From the NCBI GenBank assembly GCA_003314535.1, contig POSG01000004.1, positions 62,001 to 126,000 on the forward strand: a DNA stretch of 64,000 nucleotides, in the 5' to 3' direction. Of the stretch, positions 1 through 8,916 are shown piece by piece. The stretch is from Geobacter sp. (GTDB taxonomy: Bacteria; Desulfobacterota; Desulfuromonadia; Geobacterales; Geobacteraceae). The notes beneath the pieces were generated by a model. The model was not told the origin of the DNA and did no database searches. It saw only the letters and a program-made list of their open reading frames with translations. The position numbers and the translations under genes were made by a program. How positions within the stretch are numbered: position 1 is the stretch's first letter; each line of letters opens with the position of its first letter.

Positions 1-1280
1 CCGGATCCTTCGCCTGCCCGCTTCGTCGTGAAGTACGGGTCGAATATCTTTCCGATTATATCATCTGAAATGCCGCCTGCATTGTCCTGGATGGTAACGA
101 TGGTGCGATGGTATTCCCTGTGCGCATTGATGACGATTGCGGGATTCTCCGTGCCCCGTTCGAGAATCACATCCTTGGAATTTCCCAGGATATTTATGAT
201 AACCTGTGCATACTCGTTTGGGTATCCGGTTACGATCAGTTCCTTGTCGATGTTCACCACGATACTGATATTGTGGTAATCGAGGTGTGGACGAAGAAAA
301 GACAGGGACCTGTCGACGACCTCCTTGACGGAGAATTCCTTCTTTTCCTTGTCCGGCTTGAAAAAGTTGCGGAAGTCATCCATGGTCTGCGACATGAACT
401 TTATGACCTCCATGGCCTGGCATACGGTGTCATCAAGCTGTTCCCCGGTAAGTTCCCCCTGGCGGTGCATTTCCTGGAGGCTCTGGCAGAGCAGCCCGAC
501 GACGTTCAGCGGTTGCCGCCACTGATGGGCTATATTGCCGATCATCTCGCCCATGGCCGCGAGCCGGCCCTGTTGAATGATCAGATGGTCCTTTTCACGG
601 TTTTTTGCCACTTCTTCCCGAACCCTGTCCTCAAGGGTCCGGTTGAGGTCTTCCAACTCCCGTTGTTTCTGCATTACCTGGGCCTCGGCGCTTCTACGCT
701 TCGATATGTCCCGGATTATGCCCAGAAAGAACCATTTCCCTTCAAGCAGCAGGATTCGGGAGCTTACCTCCACAGGAACCGTCTCGCCGCTTTTGCGCCG
801 GTGCAGCGACTCGAACATTATTCCGCCGCGCTCCTTGGTCAATGCCAGTTTCTCATCCAGCTCCGACTCGTTTCCCGGCACTCTCAGATCGCGTATGTTG
901 AGACGCAGTAGTTCTTCCCAGGAATATCCGTAGATGGAAACAGCGCGCTCGTTTGCCTCGACAATTCCCCCGTCTTCCGCCAGGAGCAGGATGCCGTCAT
1001 TGGCAAAGCGCGTCAGGGCTTCATATTGCTGCGAGAGGGCGAGATGTTCACGCTCGGCGTCGCACATCTCCCGCAGATGTCTTATCTGCGTCTGTCGCCA
1101 GAGGAGTATTACGATTGCAGCTGAGGCGCCGGTGAGCGTGACGGTGATGCCGCACATCAGCCAGCAGGTCCGGTCGTCGAGATAGGAGAGGCAGAGCGCG
1201 GCATGGCAGCAGGCGAGGAGGAGAAAGACGAGAACGAGCCTCCAGGGTGTGCGGAGGAAAATCTTCTGATATGACATCAT
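1..1280 (-). CDS. PAS-domain sensor histidine kinase (3' end cut by window edge)
   Basis: Open frame reading off the left edge, so the C-terminal end is missing. About 426 residues are visible. Two hydrophobic segments near residues 10-30 and 35-55 suggest a membrane anchor. A PAS domain follows (about 75-195, ending in the typical 'IIRDISKR'), then a coiled linker, then a HisKA region with phospho-acceptor His252 in 'NIAHQWRQPLN', then a HATPase_c domain with an N box ('INILGNSKD') and G1/F boxes ('DNAGGI', 'FDPYFTTK'). The kinase probably passes phosphate to a response regulator beyond the edge. Two adjacent ATG codons (1280 and 1277) could both start it. The ligand is unknown. Confidence 0.9.
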   Translation of the reverse strand, partial: MMSYQKIFLRTPWRLVLVFLLLACCHAALCLSYLDDRTCWLMCGITVTLTGASAAIVILLWRQTQIRHLREMCDAEREHLALSQQYEALTRFANDGILLLAEDGGIVEANERAVSIYGYSWEELLRLNIRDLRVPGNESELDEKLALTKERGGIMFESLHRRKSGETVPVEVSSRILLLEGKWFFLGIIRDISKRRSAEAQVMQKQRELEDLNRTLEDRVREEVAKNREKDHLIIQQGRLAAMGEMIGNIAHQWRQPLNVVGLLCQSLQEMHRQGELTGEQLDDTVCQAMEVIKFMSQTMDDFRNFFKPDKEKKEFSVKEVVDRSLSFLRPHLDYHNISIVVNIDKELIVTGYPNEYAQVIINILGNSKDVILERGTENPAIVINAHREYHRTIVTIQDNAGGISDDIIGKIFDPYFTTKRAGEGS

Positions 1281-1420
1281 GCATCCCCCTCCGTTACAGG
1301 AGGGGCGTTCCCGCTCCTCCCGTGACTGGAACAACCAATCGGCCGGCAGGAAAGAAATTACCCTATTCTTATGCCAATCGCCGTCTCATTGCAATGTTTA
1401 ATTCTCTTGCGGGAGCGGAC

Positions 1421-1447
1421 AAAAAAGGCGGCCTTTCCGGCCGCCTC
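1421..1447 (-). terminator. Intrinsic terminator after the zinc-ribbon gene
   Basis: A GGCGGCC / GGCCGCC stem with a five-base loop is followed on the minus strand by a run of six T. It lies 30 bases after the stop of the zinc-ribbon gene and separates it from the upstream part of the sensor kinase gene. Confidence 0.85.
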
Positions 1448-1478
1448 TTCCCTCGACAGCTTAGTCCGCGTCATTGCT

Positions 1479-1994
1479 TCATGCCCGCGACCATTCCACC
1501 CTTACCGCGTTGTCGCCATGGCTCCAGTGGAATCGGAGTTCTCCCCGGTGGGCCTTGAACATGTCCCGCCCCAGTTTCTGGGCGATTTTGTCCTCCGTGG
1601 TGAGAATTGTGAGCACGTCTCCTTCCTGGCGGATTTCCATGATCCGCCCGAGAGGATTCTTTTCCCTGGCTTTTGCCTCGGTGTTTTTTATCAGCTCGAG
1701 GATTTCTACTTCATGCTGGCGGAGATATTCGCCTGCCAGGGTGAGGAACCCTCCAGGCACGCCATCCTGCATTCGCTGGCACGCCGGGCAGAGAATCTTG
1801 CCTGATGCAGGATCGCTTTTTATGCCGTCCAGTTCGGCCGGGTCCATGATCCAGCGCTTCTGCCGGTAGATCACGCCGCATTTCCGGCAGAAAGAAACCT
1901 CCTTCAAACCTTCCTTGGGCAGGTAGGCATCGGTGCTGCGGGGAGTCCTCTGCCCTTTTTCTTCGACTCCGGATTTATTCGAAAGACGTGCCAT
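1479..1994 (-). CDS. BCAM0308-like zinc-ribbon protein
   Basis: 171 residues with one four-cysteine zinc ribbon: CxxC in 'FCRKCGVIY' near residue 37 and CxxC in 'LCPACQRMQ' near residue 70. A polar C-terminal domain of mixed alpha/beta character follows and contains 'EGDVLTILTTEDKIAQKLG'. This layout resembles bacterial proteins annotated as BCAM0308 family, which look distantly like the archaeal ribosome-export factor NMD3. The molecular role is unknown; RNA or ribosome binding is only a guess. The start at 1994 is set by an AGGAG eight bases upstream. The gene stands alone with its own terminator. Confidence 0.7.
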   Translation of the reverse strand: MARLSNKSGVEEKGQRTPRSTDAYLPKEGLKEVSFCRKCGVIYRQKRWIMDPAELDGIKSDPASGKILCPACQRMQDGVPGGFLTLAGEYLRQHEVEILELIKNTEAKAREKNPLGRIMEIRQEGDVLTILTTEDKIAQKLGRDMFKAHRGELRFHWSHGDNAVRVEWSRA

Positions 1995-2102
1995 GGCAAT
2001 TCTCCTTTCAGTGCGGAATTTAGCGCCTTCCTTTCTTTATTATAATCTTTCCTGTGCTATTCGCCACACGTATGATTCCTGTCGATTTCCATGCGGAAAC
2101 TA

Positions 2103-2726
2103 CTAAAGCTCCCTGAGAACGGCGCGGGCCGGCGCTCCGTCCTCAGCCGCAGACTTCAACGGGAGGCAGACAAGTTCATACATGCCCGGCTTGACACCCG
2201 ACAGGTCCAGCCCTTCAAGGATCAGTATCCCCTTTTCCAGCAGGCGCCGGTGAACATCCCCGTTTCCTCTGCAAGCCTCGATGGAGAGGTAATCGATGCC
2301 GACGAGTTCAATGCCGGCTTCTACGAGGCAGTCGGCGCCTTTCTCGGCCAGTGAAACATAGCCCGGGCTGAAACGGCCGGCCTTCCACAGGCGGGAATTG
2401 CCGGTCTTGAGCAGCAATCGCGTCACGCCGCGAAGCGGCAATGCAAGCAGCTCCCTGGGGCCGATTTCCGTGCAGCCCGTCAAATCGGCCACCATCGCCT
2501 TTCCCATCAACAGGGAGAGCGGTATGGCCGACATCGGCGCGCCTTTGGAGATCATGTGGCGTGGGGCGTCCAGATGCGTTCCTGAATGGCTGGCCAAGTT
2601 GATTCGGGAGACATTGGCGCCGTCACCGTTCTCAAGAGTAAGCACGGGCTCAACCGCTACCAGGGGGTCTCCCGGGTAAGATGGGGTGCCATTATCAAGT
2701 CGGACGGAAATATCAAGTATCTTCAT
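2103..2726 (-). CDS. Cyclase-family metal-dependent hydrolase (kynurenine formamidase-like)
   Basis: 207 residues. The family's metal-binding motif HxGTHxDxPxH is visible as 'SHSGTHLDAPRH' near residue 44, and the N-terminal strand 'DISVRLDNGTPSYPGDP' is typical of the KynB / cyclase superfamily. Members hydrolyse amides or cyclic substrates, using Zn or Mn bound by these residues. No tryptophan-degradation genes lie nearby, so N-formylkynurenine is not supported as the substrate. An ATG at 2798 would add 24 residues, but the start at 2726 has GGAG at the right spacing and matches the family N-terminus. Divergent from tadA. Confidence 0.8.
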   Translation of the reverse strand: MKILDISVRLDNGTPSYPGDPLVAVEPVLTLENGDGANVSRINLASHSGTHLDAPRHMISKGAPMSAIPLSLLMGKAMVADLTGCTEIGPRELLALPLRGVTRLLLKTGNSRLWKAGRFSPGYVSLAEKGADCLVEAGIELVGIDYLSIEACRGNGDVHRRLLEKGILILEGLDLSGVKPGMYELVCLPLKSAAEDGAPARAVLREL

Positions 2727-2898
2727 CGTGATTCTCCGGAAAATGCCCGTGCCTTCCGGCAGGCGCCGGACGTTGGACGGTGAAATCCCCGCGGGCAAAT
2801 ATTGACAGTTTCCTGCAAAATGCTGATATTATGCGATTGGTGGCCAATGGCTCCTTTTCTGGAAAGTTGGCCATGTTCCGGACTGAAAAGGGATGACT

Positions 2899-3393
2899 AT
2901 GAAACGGATCAAGGACGACAACTATTGGATGGGAATGGCAATCGCCGAGGCCGGGAAGGCCGCGGCCAGGGGAGAGGTCCCGATCGGCGCGGTAATCGTC
3001 AGGGACGGAGTGGTGCTGGGGCGCGGCTACAACCGGCGTGAAACCAGCCTGGATCCCACATCCCATGCGGAGATGACGGCTATCCGCAGGGCCGCCCGCA
3101 AGGCAGGCAACTGGAGGATTCTCGGCGCCACTCTTTACGTGACGCTCGAGCCGTGTCCCATGTGCATGGGCGCCATTCTGCTCTCCCGCCTGGAGCGTGT
3201 GGTGTTCGGCTGTCACGACCCGAAGGGCGGAGCGGCGGGCTCCCTTTACGATCTGTCCGATGATCCGCGGCTCAACCACAGCGTTTCCCTGACCCCGGGT
3301 GTCCGGGGCGATGAATGCTCTGAGTTGCTGAGTTCCTTTTTTGCCGGTCTTCGGCGTAGAAAAAAGTCACAAGCCGGTGCTCCTGCAGTATAA
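2899..3393 (+). CDS. tadA: tRNA-specific adenosine deaminase TadA
   Basis: 164 residues, usual length. It deaminates the wobble adenosine of tRNA-Arg(ACG) to inosine in the cytoplasm. The cytidine-deaminase zinc site is complete: 'HAEMTAI' (zinc His and proton-shuttle Glu) and 'PCPMCMGAI' (two zinc Cys). An in-frame ATG at 2893 exists, but the AAAAGGG stretch directly abuts it; this ribosome site is correctly spaced for the ATG at 2899. The essential function makes the assignment firm. A dispersed repeat copy lies downstream. Confidence 0.95.
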   Translation: MKRIKDDNYWMGMAIAEAGKAAARGEVPIGAVIVRDGVVLGRGYNRRETSLDPTSHAEMTAIRRAARKAGNWRILGATLYVTLEPCPMCMGAILLSRLERVVFGCHDPKGGAAGSLYDLSDDPRLNHSVSLTPGVRGDECSELLSSFFAGLRRRKKSQAGAPAV

Positions 3394-3440
3394 TGTGCGG
3401 GCATGCTCAAGTTTGCGCGGCCGCAAGCCGACATGTAAAC

Positions 3441-3650
3441 AGTGCTCTTCCGGATACACCTGGTAATGTATGTCAAGGGCCGGAACTGGGCTTTCGAGGA
3501 GATCGTGATACGGCTTCACTGCAAGATCCCGACAGCCGGGAAAGCGCTTGAACCCAGTGAAAGCTCCGACCAGTGGGGCATGGGTTGACAGATTATCACG
3601 AACGACGAGGAAGTTCCGTTCCGGCCCCGGAGAAACTTTCCGGATGGCAC
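3441..3650 (+). repeat. Dispersed ~210-bp inverted-terminus element, copy A
   Basis: Aligns along its whole length, without obvious gaps at its left end, with 8591-8801 and more loosely with the reverse strand near 30690-30850. Shared blocks include GGGCTTTCGAGGAGATCGTG, AAAGCGCTTGAA, TTGACAGATTATCACGA and CGAGGAAGTTCCGTTCCGG. The ends form imperfect inverted repeats (AGTGCTCTTCCGG at left, CCGGATGGCACT at right). No convincing coding sequence is inside. It sits between tadA and the TPR gene. It resembles a MITE or a structured-RNA repeat; which of the two is not settled. Confidence 0.75.
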
Positions 3651-3688
3651 TAATCATCTACGTTTTTCAGCCTATTAGAGAGAATGCA

Positions 3689-4129
3689 ATGGAACAGCAA
3701 TCAGCTTCACTATTGAAAGAAGGCATTGCCGCCCTCGATTCGGGCGACACCCGCCTGGCGTTACAGCGACTGCAGGCGGCGGCGGACCTGGACGAAAGCC
3801 CGGAAGTCCTTTCCCACCTTGCCTTGTGCGTGGCCAAGGAACAGAGTGACTACACGCGGGCCGAGGCCCTTTGCCGAGAGGCCATCGATGAAGAGCCCTG
3901 GTATTCCGCGCACTACCTTAACCTGGGCAGGATCCGACTCCTCGAGGGGCGAAAAGAGGAGGCAATCCGGGTTTTCCGCGACGGCCTGCTGCGTGAAGGC
4001 AATCCAAAAATAAAAGCGGAGCTGGAAAAACTCGGCATTAGAAAATACCCGGTCATATCCTCCCTGCCGCGGGAACACTTTCTCAACAAGTATCTGGGGA
4101 AGTTCATGGCTTTCATGAAACTGCGGTAA
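3689..4129 (+). CDS. Small tetratricopeptide-repeat protein
   Basis: 146 residues, nearly all TPR: helix pairs around residues 1-35, 36-70 and 75-110 with typical 'LALQRLQAAADL' and 'HYLNLGRIRLLEGRKEEAIRVF' stretches. TPRs bind other proteins; the partner is unknown. No signal peptide or membrane segment, so probably cytoplasmic. The start at 3689 follows a GAGAG ribosome site. A longer in-frame reading begins inside the upstream repeat element and is not preferred. The gene lies alone between tadA and the convergent pseudouridine synthase. Confidence 0.8.
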   Translation: MEQQSASLLKEGIAALDSGDTRLALQRLQAAADLDESPEVLSHLALCVAKEQSDYTRAEALCREAIDEEPWYSAHYLNLGRIRLLEGRKEEAIRVFRDGLLREGNPKIKAELEKLGIRKYPVISSLPREHFLNKYLGKFMAFMKLR

Positions 4130-4172
4130 CGGCCATTTTCGTGAAGCCGGTAACCTTGAAGGCGCCACTGGT

Positions 4173-5072
4173 TCAAGGTAAATCCATCGCCTCGGCATCG
4201 ATGCCGAACTCCTTGCAGACGGCCAGGAATTCGTTGTCCGGCGAAGCTGAAACCGGCACGCGGCTTCCGTTGCCGTCAAGGAACGACATGGACAGGCAGT
4301 GGAGCATCATCCGGCTTGCTTCTGCCCCTCCATAGACCCGGTCTCCAACGATCGGCAGTGCGTTATGCTCCAGGTGTACCCTGATCTGGTGCGTCCTCCC
4401 GGTAAGGGGCCTTGCCTCCAGCAGGGCCGAACCGGCCCCCACAGCTACTGTCCTGAATTCCGTCCGTGCTTCCTTTCCCGGCGTGGCAACGCCATATCGG
4501 GAGGGAGCGATCTTGGCTATGGGCGCATTGACAAGCCATTCGCTGTTCGACGGCACTCCGGTCACAAGGGCAAGATAACGTTTTTCGACTATGCCTTCGT
4601 GCAGTTGGCTGGACAAGCTGGCTGCCGACGTGCGGTTTTTGGGAAACAGCATCATTCCGGATGTTCCACGGTCCAGCCGATGGACAATGCGGACCGGCTC
4701 ATCTATTCCCTTGCTCTTGAGGTAAGCGCCGATTGCATATTCAACGGTCCCCTTCAACTGGTAGGGAGTTCGCTGGGAGTTGATTCCCGCCGGTTTGCAT
4801 ATTGCCAGTACGTCTTTGTCCTCAAAGAGAATGTCTCTTTCCTCGAGGATCAGGTCCCGGAAGCGTTCCGGCTCCATTACGCCCACGACGATTTCGTCTC
4901 CTTCCCGAAGCTGGCGGGAAGCCACCCTGACCATGGACTTGTTTACGCTGCATCCGCCGAGGTCGATTATCTTCCGTACCCGGTTTTTGGAGAGGGCCGG
5001 GAACAGCAGTGCGGCGACGTCGTCCAGACGCTTGCCGGAGAGTTCCGCGCTAACCACATTCTTCAAAATCAT
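4173..5072 (-). CDS. RluA-family pseudouridine synthase with S4 domain
   Basis: 299 residues. An S4-like RNA-binding segment (about 10-65, 'GKRLDDVAALLF') precedes the catalytic domain. The catalytic Asp lies in 'VHRLDRGTSGMMLF', and 'RPLTGRTHQIRVHL' is the other family signature. It isomerises uridine in rRNA or tRNA; the exact target cannot be read from sequence. A second RluA-family gene lies divergently at 5378. The start at 5072 follows AGGGGC at good spacing; the upstream ATG at 5108 lacks a ribosome site. Confidence 0.88.
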   Translation of the reverse strand: MILKNVVSAELSGKRLDDVAALLFPALSKNRVRKIIDLGGCSVNKSMVRVASRQLREGDEIVVGVMEPERFRDLILEERDILFEDKDVLAICKPAGINSQRTPYQLKGTVEYAIGAYLKSKGIDEPVRIVHRLDRGTSGMMLFPKNRTSAASLSSQLHEGIVEKRYLALVTGVPSNSEWLVNAPIAKIAPSRYGVATPGKEARTEFRTVAVGAGSALLEARPLTGRTHQIRVHLEHNALPIVGDRVYGGAEASRMMLHCLSMSFLDGNGSRVPVSASPDNEFLAVCKEFGIDAEAMDLP

Positions 5073-5313
5073 GAAACTGCCCCTTGTTCTATTTCCTTGT
5101 TTTCGCAAGGATTCGAGAAAAAAGCTTTTGCCGTTCTTGCGTGAACATTCATATCCTACCCAGACCCATCATGCAAAGCAATGAAAATGACGTGGGTTGT
5201 CCGCCCGGTTCACCGGGACGGAGACGGATTGACATTCCGCCGGTTTTTGGCTACCCTCGCAGTTTGAGAAAATGGCCGGTCTGCACATTCTCCCGGACCT
5301 TCATGGTCGCGTT

Positions 5314-5333
5314 CCCCCCCCCCTTTTTTTTTT
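5314..5333. repeat. C10-T10 homopolymer tract
   Basis: Ten C followed by ten T in the short gap between the two divergent pseudouridine synthase genes. It is 45 bases upstream of the RluD start. Such tracts slip during replication and sequencing, so the exact length is uncertain. No function is evident. Confidence 0.7.
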
Positions 5334-5377
5334 AGCGGTGACGGTGACCGCAGGGAGATACGATCCGGTGGTGAACC

Positions 5378-6355
5378 ATGGCGCCTGGACGTTCAGTGAA
5401 TAGAATCGAGTTGACTTTCAACACTGGCGAGCCGGCTGAACGGCTCGACCAGTTCATAACCGGCAAGGTCCCGGACCTCACGCGGTCGGCTGTGCAGCGC
5501 CTCATGGAAAACGGCCTGATAACCGTGAACGGCCGTGTTTCGAAACCTTCCCTCAAGCTCAAGGGGGGAGAGACAATAGTCATAGAGATACTTCCTCCCG
5601 CCCCGGCTGCCCCGGTTGCCGAGGAGATACCTTTATCGGTCCTGTATGAGGACAGCGACCTGATCGTGGTCGACAAGCCTGCAGGCATGCCCGTTCACCC
5701 CGGCGCCGGCAATCCGGGAGGAACACTTGTGAATGCCCTGCTGGCCCATTGCCGGGACCTTTCAGGAGTCGGCGGCGAAATTCGGCCGGGTATCGTTCAC
5801 CGGATAGACAAGGGCACTACCGGCGTACTCGTGGCGGCGAAGAATGATCGATCCCACCTGGGCCTGTCCAGGCAGTTCAAGGAACACAGCATAAAGCGCG
5901 TCTATGTAGCTTTCGTGTTCGGTTCACCCCCGAATGACAAGGGAACGATAGAAGGTGACATAGGCCGCCATCCTGTTGACCGGAAAAAGATGTCCGGTTC
6001 CGCGCGCAGCGGAAAGCGGGCGGTCACCCACTGGAAGGTGACCGCCCGCTTCGGAGCCGTCACCGTCATGGAACTCAGGCTGGAGACGGGCCGCACCCAC
6101 CAGATACGGGTCCATCTCTCAGAGGCCGGCTATCCGCTCCTTGGCGACCCTGTTTATGGAGGGGGAGGACGCGTATCCCAGCTCAGGGACACGGAACTGC
6201 GTGCCATGGTCCGCCGCCTGGGCCGCCAGGCGCTCCATGCCCGAACCCTTGGCTTCATCCATCCCATTACCGGCGACTACCTGGAATTCTCGTCCCCGCT
6301 GCCCGCTGACATGGGTGCGTTGCTGGAATATCTGGAAAAAAGTGTTAAACAATAA
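5378..6355 (+). CDS. rluD: RluD-type 23S rRNA pseudouridine synthase
   Basis: 325 residues, the length of RluD. An N-terminal S4 domain ('ERLDQFITGKVPDLTRSAVQ', about 15-60) is followed by the catalytic domain with Asp in 'IVHRIDKGTTGVLVAAK' and the 'LETGRTHQIRVHL' motif. RluD modifies helix 69 of 23S rRNA in the decoding-centre bridge. The pair rluD-pgeF, seen here, is common in many bacteria and supports the RluD identity over other RluA paralogs. The start at 5378 is preceded by GGTGG; a GTG at 5396 is an alternative. Confidence 0.9.
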   Translation: MAPGRSVNRIELTFNTGEPAERLDQFITGKVPDLTRSAVQRLMENGLITVNGRVSKPSLKLKGGETIVIEILPPAPAAPVAEEIPLSVLYEDSDLIVVDKPAGMPVHPGAGNPGGTLVNALLAHCRDLSGVGGEIRPGIVHRIDKGTTGVLVAAKNDRSHLGLSRQFKEHSIKRVYVAFVFGSPPNDKGTIEGDIGRHPVDRKKMSGSARSGKRAVTHWKVTARFGAVTVMELRLETGRTHQIRVHLSEAGYPLLGDPVYGGGGRVSQLRDTELRAMVRRLGRQALHARTLGFIHPITGDYLEFSSPLPADMGALLEYLEKSVKQ

Positions 6356-6476
6356 GTTTGAAGTGTTAAGTTTTAGGTTATAAATGTGTGAACCAATGCC
6401 TGTTATGGTGATCAGTGTCAATAAACAGTAAATATGTTTGAGCCGCTTGCAAGGTGATGCTATAACTGCAGAAGAA

Positions 6477-6527
6477 ATGCAGTTTCTATCATAAAACTTA
6501 AAACATAAAACTTAAAACATAAAACGT
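6477..6527. repeat. A/T-rich tandem repeat (ATAAAACTTAAAAC units)
   Basis: Three near-identical units of about 14 bases in the gap between rluD and pgeF. A related TTAAGTTTTAGG stretch occurs at 6366 on the other side of the gap. Similar A-rich decay repeats are common in intergenic DNA of this kind of organism. No clear terminator is visible. Confidence 0.55.
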
Positions 6528-6552
6528 ACTATTTACTTACAAGGAGCTTTTT

Positions 6553-7353
6553 GTGGAAATTCGAAAATCCGGCAGGGTCCATTATGTGGAATCGAAGCTT
6601 TTCTCGGCACGGGGGGGCTCGGTGCAGGGCTTTACCACACGTCACGAAGGCGTGTCCCGTCCGCCATACAATTCTCTCAACCTGGGCCTGTCAACCCTTG
6701 ATTCTCCCCACAACGTCGAGGGAAACCGGAGCATCCTTGCGCGTGCCTTTGACGCAAGGGTCGAAAAACTTGTCACGGTTACCCAGGTTCACGGGAACGA
6801 TCTCCTGCTCCTGGACCAGCCGAACCCGGACTTTTCCCATTTCCTCAAGCTTGAGTGCGATGGCCTCGTTACCAATCAGCCTGGTGTAATGATCGGTGTC
6901 TGTGTTGCGGACTGTGCGCCGGTGCTGCTCCTGGACCCTGTCAACAAAGTTGTCGCGGCCATCCATGCCGGCTGGAAGGGGACCGTAGCGGGTATCGTGG
7001 CAAAAGGGGTGCAGGCCATGGTCAACCTGTTCGACGGTCGGCCAAGGGATATCCTGGCATCCATAGGCCCCACTATCGGCGCATGTTGTTACGAGGTCGA
7101 CGAGCCGGTAGCGGAAGCGTTCCGCAATGCGGGCCAAGACTTCGAAGTTTTTGCCCAACCCTCGGGCGATCGGAAATGGCGGCTTGACCTGGCACAGGCC
7201 AACCGGCAGCAGCTGCTCAGGACGGGGATAGCTGAGGAGAACATAGAAGTGTGCAAATTGTGCGTTTCCTGTGAAAAGGATCTCTTCTTTTCTTACCGGC
7301 GCGACAAGGGCGAGACCGGTCGGCAGATGGGTTTCATAATGCTGAAGAAGTAA
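6553..7353 (+). CDS. pgeF: PgeF: laccase-domain peptidoglycan editing factor / purine nucleoside phosphorylase
   Basis: 266 residues, full length. The family's copper/zinc-site motifs are present: 'VTQVHGND', 'CVADCAPVLL', 'AAIHAGWKGT' and 'GPTIGACCYEV'. Members (YfiH, also described as a polyphenol oxidase) have been reported to remove misincorporated serine from muropeptide precursors and to phosphorolyse purine nucleosides. Starts with GTG; AAGGAG six bases upstream decides the start. It follows rluD, a frequent arrangement. Confidence 0.9.
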   Translation: MEIRKSGRVHYVESKLFSARGGSVQGFTTRHEGVSRPPYNSLNLGLSTLDSPHNVEGNRSILARAFDARVEKLVTVTQVHGNDLLLLDQPNPDFSHFLKLECDGLVTNQPGVMIGVCVADCAPVLLLDPVNKVVAAIHAGWKGTVAGIVAKGVQAMVNLFDGRPRDILASIGPTIGACCYEVDEPVAEAFRNAGQDFEVFAQPSGDRKWRLDLAQANRQQLLRTGIAEENIEVCKLCVSCEKDLFFSYRRDKGETGRQMGFIMLKK

Positions 7354-7480
7354 CAGGCACAAGGCGCAAGGCAAAAGGTAAAAGGCGGCAGATGGTTGCT
7401 GGTAGTGCCAATTGAACCTGTCAATCTGATTTTGTGATCTGGCTGCTGACTTCAGTATTCTGGAATCCTAGGGGTTTTTC

Positions 7481-8491
7481 ATGGCAAAAATACTGGTTAC
7501 CGGGACGGCGGGTTTCATTGGCTTTCATGTTGCACAACGCTTACTGGACCGTGGTGACGAGGTTGTCGGTTTCGACAGCGTGAACGACTACTATGATGTT
7601 TCGCTGAAGGAAGCGAGATTGAGGCTGCTCGAGGGAAGGAGCGGCTTCGCTTTCATAAAGGGGGACCTGTCGGATCGGAAGCTGATGGCTGATCTCTTCG
7701 CACGCGGGAATTTCGAAAAGGTGACCCATCTGGCCGCCCAGCCGGGGGTCCGCTATTCGATAATCAACCCCCATGCCTATATCGACAGCAATATCGTCGG
7801 ATTCATGAACATACTGGAAGGGTGCAGGCACAATGACGTGAAGCATCTTGTCTATGCTTCATCCAGCTCGGTCTATGGCGCCAATACGACCATGCCCTTC
7901 TCGGTGCATCACAACGTGGATCACCCGGTGTCACTCTATGCCGCCACCAAGAAAGCCAACGAACTGATGGCCCATACCTATGCGAGCCTTTACCGGCTTC
8001 CGTGCACAGGCCTCAGGTTTTTCACCGTCTACGGGCCATGGGGCCGTCCCGACATGGCGCTGTTCATTTTTACCAAGGCGATCCTGGATGGCAAGCCGAT
8101 CGATGTCTACAACGAGGGCAGGATGCGGCGGGATTTCACCTATATAGACGACATCGTGGAAGGGGTTATCCGGGTAACGGACAGGACGGCAGAACCGAAT
8201 CCCTCTTGGAGCGGCAATGCTCCCGACCCTGGGACCAGCTATGCGCCGAACCGCGTCTACAACATCGGCAACAACACCCCGGTGGAGCTCCTGCGGTTCA
8301 TCGAGGTGCTGGAGGACAAGCTGGGGAAGAAGGCGGTCATGAACCTTATGCCGATCCAGCCGGGCGACGTGCCTGCAACGTGCGCCGATGTGGACGACCT
8401 GATGGAGGATGTCGGATTCAGGCCGGCAACTTCCATTGAGGAAGGAATCGGCAGGTTCGTGGATTGGTACAGGGAGTACTACAGAATCTAG
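7481..8491 (+). CDS. NAD-dependent nucleotide-sugar epimerase (UDP-glucuronate 4-epimerase-like)
   Basis: 336 residues, extended short-chain dehydrogenase fold. NAD-binding '[10 protein letters not shown]' is at the N-terminus, the catalytic Ser region is 'YASSSSVYG', and the YxxxK pair is in '[11 protein letters not shown]'. The motif '[16 protein letters not shown]' is typical of CapI / UDP-glucuronate 4-epimerases that supply galacturonate for lipopolysaccharide or capsule. Substrate is inferred from this resemblance only. The gene stands alone; no glycosyltransferases are nearby. Confidence 0.88.
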   Translation: MAKILVTGTAGFIGFHVAQRLLDRGDEVVGFDSVNDYYDVSLKEARLRLLEGRSGFAFIKGDLSDRKLMADLFARGNFEKVTHLAAQPGVRYSIINPHAYIDSNIVGFMNILEGCRHNDVKHLVYASSSSVYGANTTMPFSVHHNVDHPVSLYAATKKANELMAHTYASLYRLPCTGLRFFTVYGPWGRPDMALFIFTKAILDGKPIDVYNEGRMRRDFTYIDDIVEGVIRVTDRTAEPNPSWSGNAPDPGTSYAPNRVYNIGNNTPVELLRFIEVLEDKLGKKAVMNLMPIQPGDVPATCADVDDLMEDVGFRPATSIEEGIGRFVDWYREYYRI

Positions 8492-8516
8492 CGGACAGCG
8501 TGCAGAATGCAGAATT

Positions 8517-8548
8517 CAGGAGTCAGGAATCAGAAGTCAGGAGTCAGA
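8517..8548. repeat. GGAGTCAG-type short repeat array
   Basis: Four tandem near-copies of a seven- to nine-base unit (CAGGAGTCAG, GAATCAG, GAAGTCAG). The same unit recurs at 27006-27040 and inverted at 27160-27180. It lies directly after the epimerase gene. Confidence 0.6.
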
Positions 8549-8590
8549 ATAAAGACGATTATTTTCTGGCACTGAATCAATTGATAGGTA

Positions 8591-8801
8591 GTTTCCATCC
8601 GGAAGCTCCTGGAAATGGCTGATAAGGGCTGGAGCGGGGCTTTCGAGGAGATCGTGATACGGCGAAAGTAGCAGGATCTCGAAAACCTGGAAAGCGCTTG
8701 AAACCAGTAAAAGCTCCGACCAGTGAGTCAATAGTTGACAGATTATCACGAGCTACGAGGAAGTTCCGTTCCGGCCCAAGAAAGACTTCCCGGATGGAAA
8801 C
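8591..8801 (+). repeat. Dispersed ~210-bp inverted-terminus element, copy B
   Basis: The best-preserved copy. The ends are a perfect 12-base inverted repeat (GTTTCCATCCGG at 8591-8602, CCGGATGGAAAC at 8790-8801), flanked by TA on both sides, as expected for a TA target duplication. Internal blocks match copy A at the same spacing. No transposase is encoded, so if mobile it would be moved in trans (MITE-like). It lies between the epimerase gene and the lspA terminator. Confidence 0.8.
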
Positions 8802-8828
8802 TAGGCATAACTGTAAAGCGGTGGAAAG

Positions 8829-8871
8829 AAAAAAGTGATAGGAAAGAGTACTTCTCGCCTATCACTTTTTT
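8829..8871. terminator. Bidirectional intrinsic terminator
   Basis: A 14-base perfect stem (AAAAAAGTGATAGG / CCTATCACTTTTTT) with a 15-base loop. The T-rich flank on each strand allows termination both ways. It ends the minus-strand transglutaminase-ileS-lspA unit and could also stop plus-strand readthrough from the epimerase. Confidence 0.88.
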
Positions 8872-8916
8872 GATTTTTACCTTCAGTCTTTAAACCTTTT
8901 ACCCTTTGCCCCGTGC

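Noticed and set aside
108-911. Long plus-strand frame at the left edge
   Set aside because: It is the shadow of the sensor kinase on the other strand, whose PAS, HisKA and HATPase motifs are unmistakable.
3367-3657. Minus-strand frame inside repeat copy A, with a similar one in copy B (8537-8749), considered as a transposase remnant
   Set aside because: The shared peptide ('PYHDLLESP') simply follows the DNA repeat; no transposase motif, and the flanks differ in frame and content.
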